Positions 26,279 through 33,049 of a stretch of DNA of 53,061 nt are shown here, piece after piece. Where the stretch lies: assembly GCA_947466515.1 (NCBI GenBank), contig CANIEM010000008.1, positions 1 through 53,061 on the forward strand. The letters run 5' to 3'. Each line of letters starts with the position of its first letter. Within the stretch, counting starts at the first letter, position 1. The notes under the pieces are model-generated. The model was not told where the DNA came from. It made no database searches and worked only from the letters and a program-made list of their open reading frames with translations. The position numbers and the translations under genes are program-made. Origin of the DNA: Verrucomicrobia subdivision 6 bacterium (GTDB taxonomy: Bacteria > Verrucomicrobiota > Verrucomicrobiia > Methylacidiphilales > Verrucolacustridaceae).

Positions 26279-26294
26279 TCACGGATGATGCGCC
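26273..26294. repeat. Family F hairpin, second copy
   Basis: Arms GGCGCATC (26273-26280) and GATGCGCC (26287-26294). Compared with 17366-17387 the fourth pair has changed from T-A to G-C on both sides, so the stem is kept. The flanks AATGGTTCAATC and CTACC are the same. It extends over the stop codon of the acyltransferase gene (26279-26281). Confidence 0.8.
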
Positions 26295-27433
26295 CTACCG
26301 GTGGACGGCGAGGAGGGGGGCTTGGGAGAGAACCACGAGTTGAGGAGTTTTTCGATCATGGCGCCCCAAAGAGAAAGAATGATGGCGAGAAGAAGGAGGG
26401 AGGGGACGGCGATCGAGGAGGATTTGTCTTTGAGGAAGGAGGCAAAGTGAATGGCGTAGGGTTGGTGAACGAGATAGATCCCGTAGGAAAAAGATCCTGC
26501 GAGGGCAAGGGTTGGGCCCAAATAGGGAATCTTAGTCCAAAATCCTGAGGCTCCTGCGACAACGAGAAAGCAGGCGGCGCCGGTAAGGAAATCAACCGCG
26601 ACGTAGCCGCGTGGAAGTTGGTAGACGAGCAGAGCGATGGGATAGAGGCAAAGGCCAGCGAGAAAGCCACGGCCATGAAGGAGCCAGTTTTCAAGCTTGT
26701 CCGGATTTCTGGCGTAGGCACCTCCGAGAACCATGCCGAAGGCGAACTCGGGCAATCGGCTCAGGCCGCAACCCCCGAGGACCCACTGGCCACTGGAAGG
26801 ATGAAGATAAAGGAGAAAAATGCGGGTGAAAAATCCTAAGGAGACTGCACCGAGCAGAAAGCGGATGGGTCCCCAGCGGAGGAAAGCCCAGATGAGTAGT
26901 GGGAAGAGTGCGAAAAGTTGGATGATGAGGCAGAAGTACCACCAAGCGGCGTTAAGATAAAAAAAGTTGTAGTCGATCCAAAGAAAGCGCAATCCGCTCA
27001 AGCTGACCCCGAATCGCCAATCGACAGGCTCGAGGCGGGCCTCAAAGGGACTGAGTAGGTAAACGAGGTGGGCGAACCAGTACATAGGATAGAGGCGCAG
27101 AAGGCGGTGGGTGATCCAAGAGGTCCAAGCGACGCCGCCTGGTTTTGCGGCAGCGCGAATGGCGGACTGTGCGAGGACAAAGCCGCTGGCGACAAGAAAG
27201 AGCCCTACGGCGTGAAATCCTAATTGCGAAATACCGATTCCGAGGGTGCGGGCTAAGGATGTGAAGATGGAGAGAGGGGTGGTCCAAAGTTCGGGTTGGG
27301 CTACTTTTTGGAAAAACCCGGCTTCGATGGGAGAGGGCGGCTTGATCCAGCAAGAGAAAGAGTGAAAGTAGACGACCCAGAGGATGGCGAGCCCTTTGGT
27401 GACATCGAGCCATGCCATTCTTCGTTGGGCCAT
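26279..27433 (-). CDS. Acyltransferase family 3 membrane protein
   Basis: 384 residues with about ten membrane segments. The start is MAQRRMAWLDVTKGLAILWVV, the family-3 pattern in which an Asp-x3-Lys-Gly stretch precedes a first membrane helix with a VVYFHSF His. Later ones include GFHAVGLFLVASGFVLA and GSFSYGIYLVHQPY. Such enzymes move acyl groups onto membrane-associated sugars in exopolysaccharide, lipid A or antibiotics. The next gene upstream ends 26 bp away. The stop codon lies within the family F hairpin. Confidence 0.88.
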   Translation of the reverse strand: MAQRRMAWLDVTKGLAILWVVYFHSFSCWIKPPSPIEAGFFQKVAQPELWTTPLSIFTSLARTLGIGISQLGFHAVGLFLVASGFVLAQSAIRAAAKPGGVAWTSWITHRLLRLYPMYWFAHLVYLLSPFEARLEPVDWRFGVSLSGLRFLWIDYNFFYLNAAWWYFCLIIQLFALFPLLIWAFLRWGPIRFLLGAVSLGFFTRIFLLYLHPSSGQWVLGGCGLSRLPEFAFGMVLGGAYARNPDKLENWLLHGRGFLAGLCLYPIALLVYQLPRGYVAVDFLTGAACFLVVAGASGFWTKIPYLGPTLALAGSFSYGIYLVHQPYAIHFASFLKDKSSSIAVPSLLLLAIILSLWGAMIEKLLNSWFSPKPPSSPSTGRAHHP

Positions 27434-27459
27434 GGTTCGAGGTTATGGGAGAAACAAAA

Positions 27460-28524
27460 TTAGGCTAGATCGGAGCGGAGAAGATCGAGAAGAGCGAGCA
27501 TGCGTGGCTGATGCTTGTTTTCTGGAACTTGGCCAGTGAGGCAGAGGGCGACGGCGAGATCTTTGGCAGGATCAGCAAAAGCGATGGAGGAGCATGCACC
27601 CCCATGGCCAAAGGTGTTTCTGGAGGAGGTGGTGCCGAAGCCATAGGGAGGCTTGGCGGTGCCATAGCCGTGGCTGTCGAGCATGACGCCGAGGCCGAAA
27701 TCGGTGATCTGGCCGAAGGTCATATCTTTTTCGCCCTCGCGCCAGCGATGAGAAAAATTCTTTATGAAAGCAGGAGAAAAGACAGTCGTTCCAGTTTCTG
27801 GATTGGTGCCTTGGGATAAAAGAGTCCGGTAGAAGCGGGCCAGAGAACTAGCTGTTCCACAAAGTCCCCCACCAGGACCTTGAGCCTGCGAAGTGGGAAT
27901 CCAAGTTGCGCCCCGTTTTTCAAGCATGGGGACGTTCGCTTTCATGGTGTCGGTGGTGAAGAACATATCCCCGGCCCCGCAAGGTGAAAGGACATGGCGA
28001 TGGAGATAGTCTGACCAAGAGTGGCCAGTGTGGCGTTCGATCCAGCGTCCAAGAAGCCACCATCCTCCACGGGGGTCATAGGCGGCTTGGCGGGGTTGGA
28101 GTGAAAAATCGGCGGGCTGGGCTTGTGCTAAAATATGGAGAATTTCTTGTTCGGCGGCGAGGACATCAAGGGTGGAGAGGCGAAGGCCGGTTCGGTGGGT
28201 GAGAATATCGAGAAGGGTGAGGTTGCCGAGATAGGTTCCGAGGAGTTCAGGAAATGTTTTATCCATGGGCAGGGGCCAGAGGTCGGGTTTTTGTTCTGCG
28301 AGGTGGAGAACGCCGAGGGCGGTGACGGGTTTGCCTGCGGAGTACCAAGAAACGGAAGTGGCTGAAGTGGGCACGTTGCCGCCGGAATAGGCAGCGAACT
28401 TTCCGTGAGAAAAAACGGCTAAAGTGAATCCAGGCCAGAAGTTTTCCTGAACCCCCTTCTGCAGATGAAGGTGAGCTTGGGAAAGCTCAAGCATTCGTTT
28501 CGAGGGGTGTGCCACGGGGTTCAT
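27460..28524 (-). CDS. Serine hydrolase, beta-lactamase/PBP-like
   Basis: 354 residues. Motif 1, SxxK, is WYSAGKPVTALGVLHLA; motif 2 is likely AAYDPRGGWWLLG with YDP in place of YxN; the third is FGHGGACSSIAFADP (HGG replacing KTG), as in class C/esterase relatives. The fold matches the beta-lactamase family of EstB-like esterases and D-peptidases. No signal peptide, so it is probably cytoplasmic. ATG 28524 overlaps the efflux gene by 38 bp; ATG 28494 would overlap by 8 and keeps the domain, so the start is uncertain. Confidence 0.85.
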   Translation of the reverse strand: MNPVAHPSKRMLELSQAHLHLQKGVQENFWPGFTLAVFSHGKFAAYSGGNVPTSATSVSWYSAGKPVTALGVLHLAEQKPDLWPLPMDKTFPELLGTYLGNLTLLDILTHRTGLRLSTLDVLAAEQEILHILAQAQPADFSLQPRQAAYDPRGGWWLLGRWIERHTGHSWSDYLHRHVLSPCGAGDMFFTTDTMKANVPMLEKRGATWIPTSQAQGPGGGLCGTASSLARFYRTLLSQGTNPETGTTVFSPAFIKNFSHRWREGEKDMTFGQITDFGLGVMLDSHGYGTAKPPYGFGTTSSRNTFGHGGACSSIAFADPAKDLAVALCLTGQVPENKHQPRMLALLDLLRSDLA

Positions 28525-29377
28525 GGCGCAGTGCGACGTGGGTGACGCCAGGAAACTTGGCGTGAAGAGCTTCGCTGACGTGATTTTCTATTTCGTACAC
28601 CTCGCGGGCAGTGAGTTGTTCTCCTACTTGAATATGGAGATCAATATGGATGTCGTTCTGCATGCCGTGAGAACGGATAGCGTGAGCTCCGCGAACGCCA
28701 GAGACGGCTTCGGCGACGGAGCGAATTAATTCGGGATCAAGGCGGGTTGCATCGGAGACAACTTTGATGCCTTCCAAAAAGATTTCGTAGATGGCACGGG
28801 CGAGGAAGAGAACGATGCCAATGGCCAGAAGTGGATCGAGCCAAGGCAGGCCAAGGCCGCCACTGCCGATGGAGGCGATGGCGAGAACGGAGGAGTAGAC
28901 ATCGGTGCGGGTGTGGGCGGCATCGGCCAGAAGGAGGGGGCTGGAGACTTCGAGTCCTGCCCTTTTTTCCCAGGCGGAGAGGGCGGTGTTAAACAGAATG
29001 CCGACGCTGAGGAGGGCCATGCAACCCCAGCTAAATCCTGGGGCGGGGGCGTGATGGAGGAGTCGATTGACGGCGGCGCCGAGAATTTCCCAAGCGCTGA
29101 GGAAGAGGAGGCCGGCCACGACCATGGTAGTGAGAATCTCAAACTTGCGGTGGCCGTAAGGGTGTTCGGGATCGGGCGGTCGGGCGGCGGCGGTGATGCC
29201 GATGAGAGCGATGACGCTGGCGGCACCATCGAGGAGAGAGTGCATAGCGTCGGAAAGAACGCCCAAGCTGCCGAGGCGCCAGCCGATACCGAATTTAAGG
29301 GCGGCGAGTCCTACATTGATGGCGAGGGCGACGAGAAGGACTCGGCGAATGCGGGCGGAGCGGGTGGCTTCGTTCAC
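28487..29377 (-). CDS. Cation diffusion facilitator (Zn/Mn/Fe efflux)
   Basis: 296 residues. Six membrane helices with the metal-site motifs VLSDAMHSLLDGAAS (helix 2), HPYGHRKFEI, and LADAAHTRTDVYSSVLAIA (helix 5), and a C-terminal cytoplasmic ferredoxin-like domain with DIHIDLHIQVGEQL and ENHVSEALHAKFPGV. CDF proteins export divalent cations in exchange for protons. The metal is not fixed by these motifs: site A is DxxxH/DxxxD (S-D-A-M-H and A-D-A-A-H-T-R-T-D). Adjacent genes do not help. Confidence 0.93.
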   Translation of the reverse strand: MNEATRSARIRRVLLVALAINVGLAALKFGIGWRLGSLGVLSDAMHSLLDGAASVIALIGITAAARPPDPEHPYGHRKFEILTTMVVAGLLFLSAWEILGAAVNRLLHHAPAPGFSWGCMALLSVGILFNTALSAWEKRAGLEVSSPLLLADAAHTRTDVYSSVLAIASIGSGGLGLPWLDPLLAIGIVLFLARAIYEIFLEGIKVVSDATRLDPELIRSVAEAVSGVRGAHAIRSHGMQNDIHIDLHIQVGEQLTAREVYEIENHVSEALHAKFPGVTHVALRHEPRGTPLETNA

Positions 29378-30372
29378 GAGCGGCGATCTGCGATGCCCCC
29401 CGCAGGTGGAGCAAGATAGGATGAGAGGTTTGAGGAGAGCGGACTGGGCTGAAATCCGAGAAGCTTTGTTGCGAGGGAAGAGTCTCCTACTTGGCCCTCT
29501 TCGAGCATGAGTATCTGATCGGTGGTGAGGGGCGGGTGGGGTAAAATTCTTTCGGCTACGGCGGCGAGGAGGCGACAGAGTGGGAGGGGTACGGGAAAAA
29601 GAATCGGTTTTCGTCGGGTTAACCAGAGCCAGGGAAGAGTGGCAAGAATCACATCTGGGGTGTTATCGACCCAAGTCGGGGAGAGACCCATGGCTCGAGC
29701 GATGGCGAGGGCGAGGTCGCGAAGATTGGTCTCGGGTCCACAAAGATCGAGAGTTTGGCCGATGGTGCTGGCCTGTCCGAGCGAGCGGACGAGAGTGTTG
29801 GCCACATCGGTCACGACGACGGGTCGGAGGGTAACGTCGGCTCCGCCTGGTAGTGGAAGAAATCCGCCGCTCAGCCAAGAGAGAGGTGGGCGCATGGAGG
29901 AGGCGAGGAGGGAGGTAAAGGCATCGCCCTGGCCGTAGATGAGAGAGGGGCGAAAAAGGGTGAAGGCGAGGCCACTCTGGCGAATGATTTCCTCGGCGGC
30001 CCATTTGGTCTGGTGATATTGGGAGGCGGCCATGGGGCGGGTACCGAGGGCACTTAAATAAAGGAAGCGAGAAATGCCTGAGGCGCGAGCTGCGGCAACA
30101 ACATGGGCGGTGCCGTCTTGGTGGACACGGCGAAAAGTTTGTGAGCCTTGTTGTTGGATAATGCCGACGCAGTGAATGACGGCTTGGGCCCCGCGGAAGG
30201 CTTCGCGGAGAGAGGAGGGGTGGGTGATGTCCGCGGGAAAAAATTCGACTCCTGGGGGTAGGGAGTGGGGAGGGGGGGTACGGGCGAGGGCACGGGTGGG
30301 CAGGCCTTCAGCGGCGAGGCGCCGACAAATTTCTCGGCCGACAAAGCCGGTGCCACCTGTTACGACAATCAT
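29374..30372 (-). CDS. NAD(P)-binding epimerase, NDUFA9-like
   Basis: 332 residues. Rossmann start IVVTGGTGFVGREICRRLAAEG, ADITHPSSLREAFRGAQAVIHCVGII, then ISRFLYLSALGTRP, YHQTKWAAEEII (the Tyr-x3-Lys catalytic pair of extended SDRs) and LFRPSLIYGQGDAF. This is the NDUFA9/YfcH-type sub-branch that often acts on quinone, lipid or nucleotide sugar substrates. It overlaps the efflux gene by 4 bp. Its start codon abuts the divergent YjbQ-like gene with no gap. Confidence 0.9.
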   Translation of the reverse strand: MIVVTGGTGFVGREICRRLAAEGLPTRALARTPPPHSLPPGVEFFPADITHPSSLREAFRGAQAVIHCVGIIQQQGSQTFRRVHQDGTAHVVAAARASGISRFLYLSALGTRPMAASQYHQTKWAAEEIIRQSGLAFTLFRPSLIYGQGDAFTSLLASSMRPPLSWLSGGFLPLPGGADVTLRPVVVTDVANTLVRSLGQASTIGQTLDLCGPETNLRDLALAIARAMGLSPTWVDNTPDVILATLPWLWLTRRKPILFPVPLPLCRLLAAVAERILPHPPLTTDQILMLEEGQVGDSSLATKLLGFQPSPLSSNLSSYLAPPAGGIADRRS

Positions 30373-30810
30373 ATGTCCTCGATGCTAGAAGAAATCGTCA
30401 TTTGCACAGAAGGCCATACCGAATTTATGCCCATAGCACAACCGTTGGAGAAGGCTGCCGCCGAGCGGGGGTGGCGGGATGGGCTTCTGCACATTATCAT
30501 TCCGCACACGACGGCGGGGGTAACGATTCAGGAGGGGGCGGATCCGGATGTACGACGAGATTTGGCGGTGGCGTTGGAGAGGGCGGTGCCGTGGGAGAAT
30601 CGGGATTATCGGCATGGGGAAGGGAACTCGGCGGCCCATCTGAAGGCGGCGATGTTGGGGAATCACTTGGCTTGGCCGCTGGAAAAGGGGAAGTTGCGTT
30701 TGGGGATGTGGCAGATGATTTATTTTGCGGAGTTTGATGGACCGCGGTCGCGGCGCGCGTGGGTGGGGTTTCAACCCCTTTGGGCGGGTCCTCAATCTAA
30801 GATTTCGTGA
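30373..30810 (+). CDS. YjbQ family (UPF0047) protein
   Basis: 145 residues. Signature motifs are IIIPHTTAGVTIQEGADPDVRRDL and GEGNSAAHLKAAMLGNHLAWPLEKGKLRLGMWQMIYF, with the conserved His, Asn and Glu. Members bind metal; E. coli YjbQ has weak thiamine-phosphate synthase activity, but the physiological role is uncertain. ATG 30373 directly abuts the start of the divergent epimerase (CATATG); a second ATG at 30382 is also possible. The 3' end overlaps the convergent amidase by 19 bp. Confidence 0.9.
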   Translation: MSSMLEEIVICTEGHTEFMPIAQPLEKAAAERGWRDGLLHIIIPHTTAGVTIQEGADPDVRRDLAVALERAVPWENRDYRHGEGNSAAHLKAAMLGNHLAWPLEKGKLRLGMWQMIYFAEFDGPRSRRAWVGFQPLWAGPQSKIS

Positions 30811-31811
30811 ATGGCCGAGCTGGGGAAGAGTTTCCCTGGGCATTCGGTGGGTTTGGTATTGATTTCACGGTGGAGACGGAATTTTAATTTGGAATCGGGC
30901 TGAAGTTTGCGCAGGTATTGGACAAGCTCGATAAGGGAAGCGGTTTGGCGTGGACCGAGGCGATGAGTGCTGAAGTCGCCGACGAGACAGATTCCAATAG
31001 CGATTTCGTTGAGAGATTCGCTGGCGAGGTGCCCGCCCTGTTTTTGCTGGAGCCAGCGGGAGCCGACTTCGATTTGGCCGTCGCCTGAATCGGAGCCGTT
31101 ACCGATGACGAAGTGGTAGGCCATGCCATTTTCCATGCCGCGGGTGTGGCGATGAAAATAGTCGAAGATTTTGGCATTACCCCCGCTGGTACCGCTGTGG
31201 TGGACGACGATATATTCCCAATCGCGGAGCCGATCTTTTGGGGCATCGATTAGGGCGCGGGCGGGTTCGATGAAAATCAGTTCACGGGTTACGGGTTTGG
31301 GCTGGGAGGGAGGAGGGGTGGGGAGAGTTTTGGATGGGGAGGAGGTGGGAGTGGTTTGGGTTAGGGAGGAGGAGGGAGGGGGGCGAAGGCGCAGGAGGTC
31401 GCCTGAGCGAAGGGAGTTTCCTGATAATCGGTTCCAGCGTTGGAGGTCTGTGATGGTGAGATTATTTTCGCGAGCGATTTTGGCTAAGCTGTCCCCTTTT
31501 TTAATTCGCACCCATTCGGCGGGAGTGGTGGGTTTGGTTTGGGCGACGGTGGAGGGAGAGGTTTTTGCTGGAGTAGAGGGGGTGGGTGTGGAGGTTGGGG
31601 AGGAGGGAAGGCGGAGGACATCGCCTGGGTGGAGGCGTTGAGGATTGATGGTGGGGTTGGCTTTGGTGAGGGCCTCGACGGAGGTGGATTGGCTTTTCGC
31701 AATTTGATAAAGGGTCTCCCCTTTTTGAACGGTGTAGGAGGCGGCGGGGAGGTTGTGACTACACAGGAGAGTGTAAAGGAAACCTGCGCGAAGGGTTTTG
31801 CGCATATGCAT
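30792..31811 (-). CDS. LysM-LysM-N-acetylmuramoyl-L-alanine amidase
   Basis: 339 residues. A signal peptide (RKTLRAGFLYTLLCSHNLPA) leads to a LysM domain YTVQKGETLYQIAKSQSTS, a Thr/Pro linker, a second LysM WVRIKKGDSLAKIARENN, a Pro/Ser linker, then an Amidase_2/PGRP-type domain with YIVVHHSGTSGG (zinc His), YHFVIGNGSDSGDG and FRLHREINTKPTECPG (zinc His and Cys). The enzyme cuts the MurNAc-L-Ala bond in the wall. Pro/Thr linkers are long. Start ATG 31811 or 31805. Adjacent to tRNA-Met. Confidence 0.92.
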   Translation of the reverse strand: MHMRKTLRAGFLYTLLCSHNLPAASYTVQKGETLYQIAKSQSTSVEALTKANPTINPQRLHPGDVLRLPSSPTSTPTPSTPAKTSPSTVAQTKPTTPAEWVRIKKGDSLAKIARENNLTITDLQRWNRLSGNSLRSGDLLRLRPPPSSSLTQTTPTSSPSKTLPTPPPSQPKPVTRELIFIEPARALIDAPKDRLRDWEYIVVHHSGTSGGNAKIFDYFHRHTRGMENGMAYHFVIGNGSDSGDGQIEVGSRWLQQKQGGHLASESLNEIAIGICLVGDFSTHRLGPRQTASLIELVQYLRKLQPDSKLKFRLHREINTKPTECPGKLFPSSAIHEILD

Positions 31812-31921
31812 CCTTCTGCGCTAGCGCGGCGCGAAGCGTACGCCGATCTGATTTGTCTCCCTCGCGAGGTTGGGTAGGGGCTTGGCGAAGGTTCGGCTCG
31901 AGGGTAGAACGTAAGGTTCCT

Positions 31922-31995
31922 GGCAGTGTAGCTCAGCCCGGTAGAGCAAGGGACTCATAAGCCTTGGGTCGGGGGTTCGAATCCCTCCACTGCCA
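31922..31995 (+). tRNA. tRNA-Met (anticodon CAT)
   Basis: 74 nt. The acceptor stem GGCAGTG pairs with CACTGCC, discriminator A, CCA not encoded. The D arm GCTC/GAGC, anticodon loop CTCATAA and T arm GGGGG/CCCTC with TTCGAAT are all present. The G1-C72 pair and lack of the three G-C pairs under the loop indicate an elongator or tRNA-Ile2 (CAT), not an initiator. The last pair of the anticodon stem is an A-G mismatch. Confidence 0.9.
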
Positions 31996-32136
31996 CACTG
32001 TTTTTGGGGTGGGGGGAAGCTGGGAAAAGAAAGATGTGGGTAGCGTTATGGGGCATGGGAGATGGTAACGCTGGAAGGGCCGAGAGTCAGCATTCCTTGA
32101 CTCGCTCAAGGCGAATTTTTGCGCTAAGCCACATGA

Positions 32137-32877
32137 GTGATTTCGACTATTCTTTTGCTCACGCTCTTTAGCGCGGGACTGGTCGGGGGCTTGGTGGCTT
32201 TGCCGATGAGGAGTCAGGGGGCAAAGACATCGTGGCTTTGTTTGGGGGGAACTTTTGCGGGGGGGGCTTTTTTGGCGACGGCTATTTTTGAGTTGGGTCC
32301 TGAAGCGCTGGAGGTATTGGGGGTGTGTCGGGCTCTCTTGAGTGCGGGGGGGATTATTTTATTTCTTGGGTGGCTGGATCGGCAGGGGCATCACGCGCAT
32401 GCGGAGATTCACGGGTGTCATCCTCACGGTGGAGGCGCGCCGGCGAAGCCCTATATTTTGGGAGCGATGTTGGGCTTTCACTCCTTGCTTGAGGGATTGG
32501 CGTTGGGATCGGTGGCGGTGGGAGCGGCGAGGGAGGCGTTGGCGTTGGCGATTCTTTTTCACAAAGCGACAGACACTTTTGCGCTGGCGGTGACTTTGGT
32601 GCGCTATGGGGTTTCGCGGACAAAAATTGTTGGAGCTACGGTTATTTTGAGTTTAGCGAGTCCGGCAGGGGCGTTGTTGGCTTCGATGGCGGATCTTTCT
32701 GGGCCTCATCTGTTGCACGGGATTTTAGCGGCGACGACGGCGGGGACTTTTCTTTACTTAGCGGGATCGGATCTTTTGCTGCCTGAGTTAAAGGACAGGG
32801 AAGGAAGAGGGATAAAGATTGTGGCGGCGACGGTTGGTTTTTCGATTATCGCGCTAGCGGTGTTGATGGGGAGTTAA
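32137..32877 (+). CDS. ZIP family metal transporter
   Basis: 246 residues, eight membrane segments. The metal site is LGFHSLLEGLALGSVAVG (helix 4, HSxxEG) and ILFHKATDTFALAVTLV (helix 5, HKxxD). A His-rich cytoplasmic loop, GHHAHAEIHGCHPHGGG, lies between helix 3 and 4, typical of zinc or iron ZIP proteins. Start GTG 32137; no strong ribosome-binding site. It would import Zn/Fe/Mn into the cytoplasm. Confidence 0.92.
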   Translation: MISTILLLTLFSAGLVGGLVALPMRSQGAKTSWLCLGGTFAGGAFLATAIFELGPEALEVLGVCRALLSAGGIILFLGWLDRQGHHAHAEIHGCHPHGGGAPAKPYILGAMLGFHSLLEGLALGSVAVGAAREALALAILFHKATDTFALAVTLVRYGVSRTKIVGATVILSLASPAGALLASMADLSGPHLLHGILAATTAGTFLYLAGSDLLLPELKDREGRGIKIVAATVGFSIIALAVLMGS

Positions 32878-33049
32878 GTGGGAAGGACGATGGGGGGGTA
32901 AAGAGCGAGGACGTTCCTACATTCCCAAGAACGTAAGAACGCCATTCTTTTGATTAAATACAACTTAAGATAATACAGCACAACGACATGTAACAAGTAA
33001 ATATTATTTGCTCAATCTTTTGATAGGAGTATGATTTTATTCGTTGAAA
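32878..33049. other. AT-rich leader of the subtilase gene
   Basis: After a GTTCCTACATTCCCAAGAAC repeat-like segment (a relative is near 44309-44335), about 100 bp is AT-rich and probably holds the promoter. AGGAG at 33025-33029 lies one base before ATG 33031, which opens a short frame in another phase, and 20 bases before the subtilase ATG at 33050 (14 before an in-frame TTG at 33044). Confidence 0.4.
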
